DNA of 11,114 nt. Origin: Ignavibacteriota bacterium (GTDB lineage: Bacteria; Bacteroidota; Ignavibacteria; Tepidaquicellales; Tepidaquicellaceae). Position numbers and translations under genes: made by a program. The notes under the pieces are model-generated. The model did not search any database, was not told the origin of the DNA, and saw only the letters and a list, made by a program, of their open reading frames with translations. This document shows positions 1 through 7,437 of the stretch, piece by piece (position 1 is the stretch's first letter; the number at the start of each line of letters is the position of its first letter). The DNA lies in contig PNBM01000057.1 of the NCBI GenBank assembly GCA_003135995.1, forward strand, positions 1-11,114, in the 5' to 3' direction.

Positions 1-531
1 ACCATCAATATTACTAAAATCAACTACTCTTAAGTTATGTACAATATTTCCGCTTCCGATAATCATCAATCCTTTTTCTCTTAAGGGGATTAATTTTTTT
101 GCAAGTTCATAATGATATTCCGGTGGTTTTGTATAATCGAGGCTAAGCTGAAAAACCGGAACCTCGGCGGCAGGAAAGATGTATTTTAATATTGTCCATG
201 AGCCGTGGTCGAATCCCATCTGGCTGTCTTCTCCGATTAAATCTGTTCCGACTGTCTCTCGGACCAATTTAGCAAATTCGGGTGAACCTTTTGCCGGATA
301 TTTTATTGTAAAAAGTTCGGGGTTAAAATTTCCGAAATCGTATATTACCTCCGGTCTTGGATTCGTGGAAACCTTTGTTCCTCTCGATTCCCAGTGAGCC
401 GATATCATCATAATAGCTTTCGGTTCCGGAAGTTTTTCACCTATTTTTTTAAGTGTGTCCGTATAATCATTCTTCTGTATTGCATTGAGCGGATGCCCGT
501 GCCCTAAAAATAGCGCCGGTAGTTTATCCAT
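1..531 (-). CDS. ygiD: Class III extradiol ring-cleavage dioxygenase, YgiD/4,5-DOPA dioxygenase type (partial, C-terminus off the left edge)
   Basis: The visible part is 177 codons, starting at the ATG at 531 and still open at base 1; family members are about 260-270 residues, so roughly the last third is missing. Family features seen: GHGHPLNA at residues 10-17 (usual GHGSPMNA), MISAHW at 42-47, DHGSW at 108-112 and GSGNIVHNL at 159-167. In this family the His of GHG, the His of SAHW and a C-terminal His (off the window) bind the single metal ion, and the DHG and VHN histidines line the active site. Family members open catechol rings such as DOPA using O2, but the natural substrate is often unknown, so ring cleavage is a family inference. 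There is no signal peptide, so it should be cytoplasmic. It diverges from the barrel gene at 654. Gly to His in GHGH is a small departure from the usual GHGS. Confidence 0.88.
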   Translation of the reverse strand, partial: MDKLPALFLGHGHPLNAIQKNDYTDTLKKIGEKLPEPKAIMMISAHWESRGTKVSTNPRPEVIYDFGNFNPELFTIKYPAKGSPEFAKLVRETVGTDLIGEDSQMGFDHGSWTILKYIFPAAEVPVFQLSLDYTKPPEYHYELAKKLIPLREKGLMIIGSGNIVHNLRVVDFSNIDG

Positions 532-653
532 ATAAAATTTTTATTAGTATTAGAAAAAAAACATTTTTTATTTGTACTGATAAGAGTATATTTAATAAAA
601 AAATGCGGATGAGATAAATATACTTAATTTAAGTCAATCAAACACTATACATA
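532..653. promoter_or_regulatory. Divergent intergenic region between the dioxygenase and the barrel genes
   Basis: This very AT-rich 122-base spacer separates two divergently transcribed genes, so promoters for both should lie here. No good -35/-10 pair or Bacteroidota-type TTTG / TAnnTTTG pair at proper spacing could be picked out, and neither start has a Shine-Dalgarno site. The promoter role is inferred only from gene orientation. Confidence 0.35.
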
Positions 654-1760
654 ATGAAACTCAACTTTGTTGTAAAAGTTCATTTTGTAATATTTATTTC
701 ATTCTTATTTCCCGCAATCTCAATTTCACAAAACATCTATAATGGTTTTCTAAAAGAATTCTATCTTGACAGGCAGCCATCCGCAAAAGCAATTGAAATG
801 GGCAGAGGTCTTGTCGCATATCCCGAATACGAATTTTCATCATGGTATAATCCTGCAACAATAGGATTATCCGAACCTGTAACAGTTAATTGTTCATATC
901 TAAGCCCGGATTATTCAATTGACGGTAAAGAGTATTTTCTTGATTATAACGCATCTTTTAATTCCCGGAGATATGGAGCGATTGGATTTAGCTTGAATTC
1001 AATGGAATTAAAAATAATTAATATTATACCCGAAGATCCCCGTATAAGCTGGAGGTATAAATTGTATAACCTGAATTATGCTTATCAACCTGTTAAAGAT
1101 TTTTATGCGGGGATTAATTTTGACATATTATCAATTGATTATTATGAATCGTACGGATATAACAAAACATATTCGCAAAATCTTTATCCTGTTGATATCG
1201 GAGTCCTGAAAATATTTCGAGTACCCGAAACAAATCACATTGTCCACAAAATAACCGTTGGTTCTTCTTTATATAACGTAACCAATGTCAAATTTAATGA
1301 TTTAAGTAATAACAAAACTGAGCCGCTTCCTGTAATTTTAAGATTCGGAGCGAGCTATAATTTTCAATACTTTCTGACCGGAAAGCCACAGGAAGAAAAA
1401 ATAATAAATTTTTTAGGATATCTGGAATATGAAAACTTATTAAATTCGGGATTATTTACAACATATAAAGCAGGTTCAGAAATTGAGTTAATCGATTTAG
1501 TTTCTTTTAGATTAGGATATTTTTCAAGAAAATTATATGAACAGTCCGGTAAATATTCATCATCGGAACAACATCAAATCACTTATGGTGTTGGTTTAAA
1601 AATTCCCATTTCAAAATTGTCAGAAGGATTTGTTCCTTTAAAGGTTCAAATAGAGTATTCGCCTATACCACAGCCTTCATTTGAATATTATGATTCTATG
1701 TATGACCTCAATACTTTTAGCCTTAGCATCCGATGGGAAAAACCTTTTGTGAATTTTTAA
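654..1760 (+). CDS. PorV/PorQ-like outer-membrane beta-barrel protein, first tandem copy
   Basis: 368 residues. A signal peptide is clear at about 1-25 (hydrophobic core FVIFISFLFPAISIS, likely cleaved near Q26). The mature N-terminus reads QNIYNGFLKEFYLDRQPS, then AKAIEMGRGLVA...WYNPATIGL at about 45-75. This resembles the 'A..a.GMGga.vA....a..yNPAgl' opening of PorV/PorQ/FadL-like barrels. The rest alternates polar and aromatic residues in strand-like stretches and ends SIRWEKPFVNF with a terminal Phe, the usual beta-signal read by the BAM assembly machinery. PorV acts as a T9SS carrier in Bacteroidota, but this protein is only a distant look-alike, so transport or T9SS roles are inference. 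The gene heads a plus-strand run: its paralogue follows after 46 bases and a T9SS-tailed protein after that, so co-transcription is plausible. No Shine-Dalgarno site is seen. It is the intact reference for judging the damaged copy downstream. Confidence 0.72.
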   Translation: MKLNFVVKVHFVIFISFLFPAISISQNIYNGFLKEFYLDRQPSAKAIEMGRGLVAYPEYEFSSWYNPATIGLSEPVTVNCSYLSPDYSIDGKEYFLDYNASFNSRRYGAIGFSLNSMELKIINIIPEDPRISWRYKLYNLNYAYQPVKDFYAGINFDILSIDYYESYGYNKTYSQNLYPVDIGVLKIFRVPETNHIVHKITVGSSLYNVTNVKFNDLSNNKTEPLPVILRFGASYNFQYFLTGKPQEEKIINFLGYLEYENLLNSGLFTTYKAGSEIELIDLVSFRLGYFSRKLYEQSGKYSSSEQHQITYGVGLKIPISKLSEGFVPLKVQIEYSPIPQPSFEYYDSMYDLNTFSLSIRWEKPFVNF

Positions 1761-1795
1761 TATTGCAATTAAATTGTTTTATTAATTTAAATTTT

Positions 1796-1800
1796 AAGGA
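1796..1800 (+). promoter_or_regulatory. Shine-Dalgarno site for the second barrel gene
   Basis: AAGGA lies six bases before the ATG at 1807. It stands out because the other starts in the window lack a recognisable site, as is common in this part of the bacterial tree. It supports the chosen start. Confidence 0.5.
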
Positions 1801-1806
1801 TAAAGA

Positions 1807-2919
1807 ATGAACCATCACGTTGGAGTAAAAATTAAAATTATATTTTTTATTTTTTGTATTTCAAATTCGGCTATCCCGCAAAACGTCTATAATGGTTTTC
1901 TAAAAGAATTTTATCTCGACAGGCAGCCTTCCGTAAAAGCAATTGAAATGGGAAGAGGGCTTGTCGCAAGCCCCGAATGTGAATTTTCCTCGTGGTATAA
2001 CCCGGCAACGGCCGGGTTATCTGAACCGGTAACAGCAAATTTTTCGAATATAAGCCCAACAAATAGAATACATTTTCTTGATTATGGAGTTGCATTTAAT
2101 TCAGGAAATTTCGGCGCGATTGGGTTTAACATAAGTTCGACAGTTTTTGTATCATCTGGTTTTGATATGCAGTCCGAAGAAGCCGCATTATATAACATTA
2201 ATTATGCATATCAACCGGTTAAAAATTTTTTTGCAGGAGTTAATCTAAATATTTTAACATTAAAAGGTTACCCGGAATCCCAATCTCTATATCCTATCGA
2301 TATCGGCGTCCTGAAAATATTTGAGTTTCCAAACACAAAACACACAGTTCAAAAATTAACAATAGGTTCTTCATTATACGATATTAATAATGTTAAATAT
2401 GATTATTCAGAAATAGATTGGAGTTATCAATTTCCTCTTCCGGTAATTTTAAGATTTGGAGCAAGCTATAATTTTCAATATTTTAAAACTTTAAAGCCAC
2501 AGAAAAGATTAATAAATTTATTATACCATTTTGAAATCGAAAAATTATTGAATTCCGGACTTTTTACAACATACAAAACAGGTGCAGAAATTTCGTTCAT
2601 CGATTTAGTTTCTTTTCGATTGGGATATTTTTCACGAAAACTGTTTGACCGCTCTTATGAAAATTTACCTTCAGAGCAACACCAAATCACTTATGGTATA
2701 GGCTTAAAATTTTCCTTTTCAAAATGGTCAGATGGGTTATTACCTATTTATATGCAATTTGAGTATACAACTATTCCCCAGCCATCATCCGTGTATTCTG
2801 GTTTTGATAACGAAATGAGCCTTTCAGTATCAGCCTCCGGTGGGAAAAGCCGTTTATCAATTTTTAAACAAAACACGATTTCATATCATTTATTTGAATT
2901 GTTTTTAAAACTCACATAA
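1807..2919 (+). CDS. PorV/PorQ-like outer-membrane beta-barrel protein, second tandem copy, frameshifted near its C-terminus
   Basis: Open for 370 codons with a signal peptide at about 1-24 (core IIFFIFCISNSAIP). The mature start QNVYNGFLKEFYLDRQPSV and the EMGRGLVA / WYNPATAGL segment closely match the gene at 654, with looser similarity over the whole length. After about residue 336 the frames part: this frame reads a 34-residue tail (from MSLSVSASGGKS on) with no counterpart in the paralogue. Shifting frame there gives NEPFSISLRWEKPFINF and a TAA at 2865-2867, matching the paralogue's end FSLSIRWEKPFVNF. One missing A in the A run at 2813-2815 explains everything; the repaired protein would have 353 residues. 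As read, it lacks the terminal aromatic beta-signal and probably cannot assemble normally. The cause may be a real mutation or a base-calling error in a homopolymer. A Shine-Dalgarno site precedes the start, and the propeller gene follows at 2951. Confidence 0.72.
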   Translation: MNHHVGVKIKIIFFIFCISNSAIPQNVYNGFLKEFYLDRQPSVKAIEMGRGLVASPECEFSSWYNPATAGLSEPVTANFSNISPTNRIHFLDYGVAFNSGNFGAIGFNISSTVFVSSGFDMQSEEAALYNINYAYQPVKNFFAGVNLNILTLKGYPESQSLYPIDIGVLKIFEFPNTKHTVQKLTIGSSLYDINNVKYDYSEIDWSYQFPLPVILRFGASYNFQYFKTLKPQKRLINLLYHFEIEKLLNSGLFTTYKTGAEISFIDLVSFRLGYFSRKLFDRSYENLPSEQHQITYGIGLKFSFSKWSDGLLPIYMQFEYTTIPQPSSVYSGFDNEMSLSVSASGGKSRLSIFKQNTISYHLFELFLKLT

Positions 2920-2950
2920 ATTATGTTTTCATAAATTAAACATTTTTAGC

Positions 2951-5461
2951 ATGAAATCAAGAAATTTTATACCTTTCTGGATTACGACAATCTTATTCAT
3001 TTTTTTATCTCTATCGGTTTACATCCATATAAATAAATCAGAAAAAAATAACGAAGAAGAAAACGGACCTTCGGACGCACTGGCTTCATTGCAGTGGATG
3101 AGCCAGGTCAGGGCATTTCCGGATGCCGATATTCCTTCGGATAAATTTTATAAAGCTTTTGAATATTCGAGCACACAGTTGCAGGCAATGAACAATAATG
3201 ACCTTCTTGACACCTGGACGAGTATCGGACCAAACAATGTCGGAGGAAGAAGCCTTTTTGTAGTGGTTCACCCTGTCGATACGGCGACAATTTTCATAGG
3301 TTCAGCTTCGGGAGGATTGTGGAAATCCACAATCGGCGGCGTAGGAGCAAGTGCGTGGACACTTATAAATACAGGATTTCCGACTTCTGCCGTAAGTTCA
3401 ATAGCAATCGATTCTACAAATCCAAATGTAATGTATATTGGAACAGGCGAAAATTACGGTTACCAGTTTTCAAATTACGGACTTGACAATCGCGTAACAA
3501 GAGGAATGTACGGAATCGGAATATTAAAAACTACCAATGGCGGAACAACCTGGACGAAAGCTCTCGACTGGTCTTATAATAATGAACGCGGTGTCTGGAG
3601 AGTTTTAATAAATCCAAAAAATTCAAACGTATTATATGCCGCTACAAGTGAAGGTGTTTATAAATCCGTAAACGCAGGAACAGCATGGACACAAGTATTG
3701 AATTATCAAATGGCGATGGATTTATTGATTAATCCCGTTGACACTTCAATTCTCTACGTATCTATCGGTGATTTATCTAATAATGTTCCTAATGCAAATG
3801 TCGGTTTATATAAAACCACAAATGGCGGAACGAGCTGGACAAAAATGGCAGGCGGCTTGCCTTCGACCTGGTCGGGAAAAGCTACACTGCAAATGTATAA
3901 AGGAAATCCGAGCTATCTATATGCAAACATTGCAAACGATGTGACTTCATACGTCGGTTATTACAGGACAACTGACGCCGGAACGACATGGACGCTTGGT
4001 TCCACATCAGTTCCTTCAAGTAACCAGGGATGGTACAATCAGGGTCATATTGTCAAATCGAACGACCCGAATTCAATTTTAGTAGGCACATTGAATGTAG
4101 AAAAATCAACTAACGGCGGAACAAGTTTTACAACAAAATCTGATTGGAGCGCCTGGAATACGGGAGCAACCCCTCCGGGACAACCGGAAGGTCCGTCTAA
4201 CTTTGTTCACGCAGATGTACATTATTATGCATCGAATCCTAAAGACCCGAATAAAATTTATATTACCGCAGATGGCGGATTATACAGGTCAAATGATTTT
4301 GGCGAAACTTTTTATTCCTGCAATGGCGGATATGTAACGTCGCAATTTTATGCGAGCCTCGGAAATGCTTTTAATGATTCCGTAGTTTGTGTTGGTGGTT
4401 TGCAGGATAATCGCTCTGTGTTTTACCAGGGAACAACTGCGTGGTATAAAACTTTTGAAGGTGACGGGTGCTGTTCGCAGGTAAATTCACAAAATAAAAC
4501 TATAGTTTATACGGAATATACTTATGGCTCGATATCATCTTCAAACAATGGCGGTGTAAGCTGGAACGGCTCAGCTTCAGGCCCTCCGGGAAACGGTAAT
4601 GCATCTACTTATTGCTTTAATATGCCTTACGTAGTTTGCATTTCAAACCCGACTGTTTTATATGCAGGCGGTGTAAATATTTATAAATCAACTAACAGCG
4701 GTTCAAGCTGGCAGGGACCTTATGGTTCGTTTGGCGGCGGAAAAGTTTTATCGATTGCGGCATCATCCACGGGAACAGATACAGTTTACGCAGGTATTCT
4801 TCCGGTAGGTTCATCGGTCGCAGCAGTTTATAGAACTGTAAATGCCGGAACAACATGGACCGATGTTTCAAACGGAATGGTTCCAAACAGGTATCCTACA
4901 AGAATTCACGTGAACCAATATAATTCAAAAGAAGTATATGTAACATTCGGAGGTTTCGGAACAGCTCACGTTATTAAATCAACCAACGCGGGAACAAGCT
5001 GGACGAACATTACAGGTAATTTACCCGATATCCCGGCTCAAAGCATTTGCATCGACCCTGTTTATAATAATCTTTACCTGGGAAATGATTTAGGAATGTA
5101 TGTTTCCACAAACGGCGGAACTAACTGGTATGAATACAGAACCGGAATGCCCTATACACTTATATTCGACGTGACGATTGTGAATGTCAGCCGGAAACTC
5201 AGAATTGCAACTCACGGAAACGGAATATGGGAAAGAAGATTAATTGCTAACCCCGTTGCTATTCAAAACCATGAAACGGAAACACCGACTGAATATAAAT
5301 TATTCCAGAATTATCCGAATCCGTTCAATCCCGTGACTACTATTAAATATCAAATTCCGAAATCAGGATTTGTTTCTTTAAAAGTTTACGATATTTTGGG
5401 TAAGGAAGTCGGCTCTTATGTCAATCAGGTTCAGCAAGCCGGTGAATACAGTTTGAATTAG
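2951..5461 (+). CDS. Secreted Asp-box (BNR/sortilin-like) beta-propeller protein with a T9SS sorting domain cut by an in-frame TAG
   Basis: 836 residues to the TAG, or 867 if read through to the TAA at 5552-5554. An N-terminal hydrophobic segment at about 9-26 acts as signal peptide or anchor. At 89-127 comes WTSIGPNNVGGR...GSASGGLWKST, the usual opening of this family. At least eleven Asp-box repeats (S/T-x-D/N-x-G-x-x-W/F) are visible near residues 193, 238, 288, 339, 385, 446, 529, 580, 628, 676 and 718, plus a degenerate one near 126. RIATHGNGIWER at 751-762 closes the last blade. A linker leads to the T9SS domain from 780 (EYKLFQNYPNPFNP, then SLKVYDILGKEV at 809-820). These propellers are normally exported through the T9SS; many resemble VPS10/sortilin or photosynthesis-factor HCF136-like propellers and no activity can be assigned. 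Asp-boxes alone do not make it a sialidase. The stop falls inside the sorting domain and should block its use. No Shine-Dalgarno site. Confidence 0.85.
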   Translation: MKSRNFIPFWITTILFIFLSLSVYIHINKSEKNNEEENGPSDALASLQWMSQVRAFPDADIPSDKFYKAFEYSSTQLQAMNNNDLLDTWTSIGPNNVGGRSLFVVVHPVDTATIFIGSASGGLWKSTIGGVGASAWTLINTGFPTSAVSSIAIDSTNPNVMYIGTGENYGYQFSNYGLDNRVTRGMYGIGILKTTNGGTTWTKALDWSYNNERGVWRVLINPKNSNVLYAATSEGVYKSVNAGTAWTQVLNYQMAMDLLINPVDTSILYVSIGDLSNNVPNANVGLYKTTNGGTSWTKMAGGLPSTWSGKATLQMYKGNPSYLYANIANDVTSYVGYYRTTDAGTTWTLGSTSVPSSNQGWYNQGHIVKSNDPNSILVGTLNVEKSTNGGTSFTTKSDWSAWNTGATPPGQPEGPSNFVHADVHYYASNPKDPNKIYITADGGLYRSNDFGETFYSCNGGYVTSQFYASLGNAFNDSVVCVGGLQDNRSVFYQGTTAWYKTFEGDGCCSQVNSQNKTIVYTEYTYGSISSSNNGGVSWNGSASGPPGNGNASTYCFNMPYVVCISNPTVLYAGGVNIYKSTNSGSSWQGPYGSFGGGKVLSIAASSTGTDTVYAGILPVGSSVAAVYRTVNAGTTWTDVSNGMVPNRYPTRIHVNQYNSKEVYVTFGGFGTAHVIKSTNAGTSWTNITGNLPDIPAQSICIDPVYNNLYLGNDLGMYVSTNGGTNWYEYRTGMPYTLIFDVTIVNVSRKLRIATHGNGIWERRLIANPVAIQNHETETPTEYKLFQNYPNPFNPVTTIKYQIPKSGFVSLKVYDILGKEVGSYVNQVQQAGEYSLN

Positions 5462-5554
5462 GACGGCAGTTCATTAGCAACCGGAATGTATGTTTATAAA
5501 CTCACAGCAAGCAATAACACAATCGCTGTGAAGAAAATGATTCTGGCGAAGTAA
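5462..5554 (+). other. In-frame continuation of the T9SS sorting domain beyond the TAG
   Basis: Directly after the TAG at 5459-5461 the same frame continues for 30 codons, DGSSLATGMYVYKL through KKMILAK, and ends in TAA. This is the normal last third of a T9SS sorting domain, comparable to LPSGIYYYKLTAG...KKMIVIK at the end of the endonuclease at 5732. There is no start codon suited to independent translation. It is best seen as the severed end of the propeller gene, caused by a point mutation, a sequence error or, less likely, a read-through stop. Confidence 0.8.
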
Positions 5555-5568
5555 GATTTTCCTTTGCC

Positions 5569-5591
5569 CCCCTCTCCTTATAGGAGAGGGG
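5569..5591. repeat. GC-rich REP-like palindrome
   Basis: A perfect 10-base-pair stem (CCCCTCTCCT / AGGAGAGGGG) with the three-base loop TAT stands in otherwise AT-rich DNA and is followed by GATGGGGGAGAGG. This composition and shape resemble dispersed extragenic palindromes found in many genomes. It lies 15 bases after the restored end of the propeller gene and could also slow or end transcription, but no T tract follows it directly. That it is dispersed is an inference; only one copy is in the window. Confidence 0.6.
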
Positions 5592-5640
5592 ATGGGGGAG
5601 AGGTTGAAATTTTCATTTATATAATAATTTTCAAAAAATT

Positions 5641-5668
5641 ACTTTATCTTTCAGATAATAAAGTTTTT
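5641..5668 (+). terminator. Possible weak intrinsic terminator of the barrel/propeller run
   Basis: ACTTTAT at 5641-5647 pairs with ATAAAGT at 5658-5664 around a ten-base loop, followed by a T run to 5668. The stem is almost all A-T, so on its own this is weak; the stronger hairpin just downstream is the better candidate. Confidence 0.3.
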
Positions 5669-5675
5669 AAACTAC

Positions 5676-5708
5676 AAAGGTCAAAGGAAAAATTTTCCTT
5701 TGACCTTT
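5676..5708. terminator. Bidirectional intrinsic terminator between convergent genes
   Basis: A perfect inverted repeat has 16-base arms: AAAGGTCAAAGGAAAA at 5676-5691 and its complement at 5693-5708, around a single central base. In RNA the A/T centre opens to leave about 12 stable pairs. It sits at the tail-to-tail junction of the plus-strand propeller gene and the minus-strand endonuclease gene, with T-rich sequence on the plus side (TTTTAATT). It can serve both transcripts. Confidence 0.75.
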
Positions 5709-5731
5709 TAATTAATATCTTAAAATAATTA

Positions 5732-7390
5732 TTACTTTATCACTATCATTTTTTTAACATCAGTAAAACTTCCCGCTGTCAGTTTATAATAATAAATTCC
5801 GGATGGCAAAAACACGGCATTAAATTTTACTTCATACGTTCCTGCAGTTTGCATCTCATTCACAAGTGTAGAAATTTCTTTTCCGTTTATATCATAAACT
5901 TTCAACAATACCTTGTCATCCCCGAATGCTCTTGTCGGGAATCCCATTGCAATCGAGTATTTTATAATAGCAAAGGGATTAAAAGGATTCGGATAATTCT
6001 GGAATAATTTATACTCGGACGGAACCTCATTTGTTATATTTATTATTCCGATAGATGCACGGCAGAAGCCTTTTAAATTAACGGTTATAGTGCTGTCTGA
6101 ATTTTGGATTGTCAATGTTCCGTTATAGGTCTGGTTCTGCATTGTCGGATGAAATTTAACTTTAACAAACCGTAATTCGCTCGCAGGAACGGAAGCCGGA
6201 AAACTTTCAACCACAAATTGCGAAAGGTTTGAAGTTGCAGATGTTATGTTCAACGCAGTTGTTCCGTAATTCATAACAGCAACGTAATAACTTGCTGTAT
6301 CATTAACATTCAAAGAATCATAAATCACATTAAAAGGCGAAGCGGAAATTTTCGCTTTAAGTACAGTCGGGATCACGCGGTAACAACTGTTCATTCTGTC
6401 TATAAATTCCGGGTGGTCTATAAAAGGATTTCTCACATGCTCGAAAGAATAAATGCTTGTGTTGCGGCTTCTTTCGTGTGCATCAACTGTGTCGAGTATA
6501 TTAAACTGCCGTAAAACATTTTCAAATTTAGGACTCATAAAAGTAGTATCTATCGAAGCTATATATTTTACGCAAAAATAAAAAATCGAACGTGCAACAT
6601 TTCCTTTGTGAACATTCCGCGGTTCAAATACAATCGAACCCGTATAATCTTTTCCAAGTTTTGACCCCGCAGAATCCCAGGTGATATTTGAAACAACGAA
6701 ACCGAAAGGATAATTTGAACGTCTATTGTTCGGTTCATTATCAGTCGGATATAAATGGAAAAGGTCGCTTCTCATCGGTTCGTTTTCGTTGAAGAAACTC
6801 TGCGGATACGTATGTTCAGTATTAAAACCGAGATTCTGTGCTTCTGTTCTGTTTGCAGCATGAATTTTTCTGCCGATGTAAACGCATTCAATTGTATCGG
6901 TATTATTGTAATCATCCACAGTCTCAAACATTTTGTCCCTGCCCGTGTTATAGCCCAGAGATAGGTATCCCGTTGTCGTAAAAGTTCTTAATGCGGTTTT
7001 TAAAGCTTCGTCGATTAATCCCTGGGTGAAGCTATAAGTTGCATCGGGATATTTTGCCGTTGCAAGGGAATAAAATAATAATGACTGTTGATAACCCCTG
7101 CATTCGAAAATAAGAAAGTCCCTGTAAGTTAAATTTTGATTTGTTCTGAAAAAAACTGTTACAGGAACACTATCGAGCGGGTTTATATTAAATGGTGAAA
7201 TATTAAAATAAAATTTCGATGTTAGTGTCCGTATTGCCATAATTTGCAAAATATTATTAGTCGGATTTCTTACATAAAAAGTTTTAGTTGCGTTAGTATT
7301 TGTGAGCGAGGAATCAAACTTTATTGTAACTTGTGAATATGTATTTCCTGCAAAAAGTAATATTAAAATTAATATTAAATAATTTTTCAA
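5732..7390 (-). CDS. Secreted endonuclease I family nuclease (EndA/BsnB-like) with T9SS sorting domain
   Basis: 552 residues. Signal peptide about 1-20 (YLILILILLFAGNTYS). Residues 21-115 look like an ASH/Ig-like beta-sandwich. The endonuclease I domain spans about 118-340: NTEHTYPQSF at 190-199 carries the likely catalytic His193, HLYPTDNEPNNRRSNYPFG at 212-230 supplies the metal-site Asn region, NVHKGNVARSIFYF lies at 259-272, and HERSRNTSIY...NPFIDHPEFIDRM at 305-333. This is the beta-beta-alpha-metal nuclease core that cuts DNA and sometimes RNA without sequence specificity. A second sandwich domain (about 345-443) and an intact T9SS domain (458-552, ending KKMIVIK) follow, so it should be exported and surface-bound or released, perhaps for nucleotide scavenging or biofilm DNA. 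The start is TTG at 7388-7390: in-frame TAA codons lie three and four codons upstream and no ATG occurs before the signal peptide. The sorting domain has about eight extra residues, GFPTRAFGDDK, from a palindrome. The RapZ-like gene lies 47 bases upstream on the same strand. Confidence 0.87.
   Translation of the reverse strand: MKNYLILILILLFAGNTYSQVTIKFDSSLTNTNATKTFYVRNPTNNILQIMAIRTLTSKFYFNISPFNINPLDSVPVTVFFRTNQNLTYRDFLIFECRGYQQSLLFYSLATAKYPDATYSFTQGLIDEALKTALRTFTTTGYLSLGYNTGRDKMFETVDDYNNTDTIECVYIGRKIHAANRTEAQNLGFNTEHTYPQSFFNENEPMRSDLFHLYPTDNEPNNRRSNYPFGFVVSNITWDSAGSKLGKDYTGSIVFEPRNVHKGNVARSIFYFCVKYIASIDTTFMSPKFENVLRQFNILDTVDAHERSRNTSIYSFEHVRNPFIDHPEFIDRMNSCYRVIPTVLKAKISASPFNVIYDSLNVNDTASYYVAVMNYGTTALNITSATSNLSQFVVESFPASVPASELRFVKVKFHPTMQNQTYNGTLTIQNSDSTITVNLKGFCRASIGIINITNEVPSEYKLFQNYPNPFNPFAIIKYSIAMGFPTRAFGDDKVLLKVYDINGKEISTLVNEMQTAGTYEVKFNAVFLPSGIYYYKLTAGSFTDVKKMIVIK
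5918..5942. repeat. REP-like palindrome inside the endonuclease's sorting domain
   Basis: ATCCCCGA (5918-5925) and TCGGGAAT (5935-5942) form an eight-base stem with one mismatch around ATGCTCTTG. Read on the minus strand it is ATTCCCGACAAGAGCATTCG followed by GGGAT, which looks like common intergenic palindromes, yet here it is translated as part of GFPTRAFGDDK. The T9SS domain of the neighbouring propeller has no such residues at this place (SGFVSLKVYD). Confidence 0.55.
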
Positions 7391-7437
7391 TTTATTTTAT
7401 TATTTGGTTCTGAAAAGTGTTTTATGATGAACGCTGA

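Noticed and set aside
179..397. A 72-codon plus-strand open frame near the left edge
   Set aside because: It is antisense to the dioxygenase, whose catalytic motifs are clear on the minus strand.
2951..5461. Calling the Asp-box protein a sialidase
   Set aside because: Asp-boxes occur in many propellers. The FRIP/RIP-type motif and arginine triad of sialidases are not visible, so no glycosidase activity is claimed.
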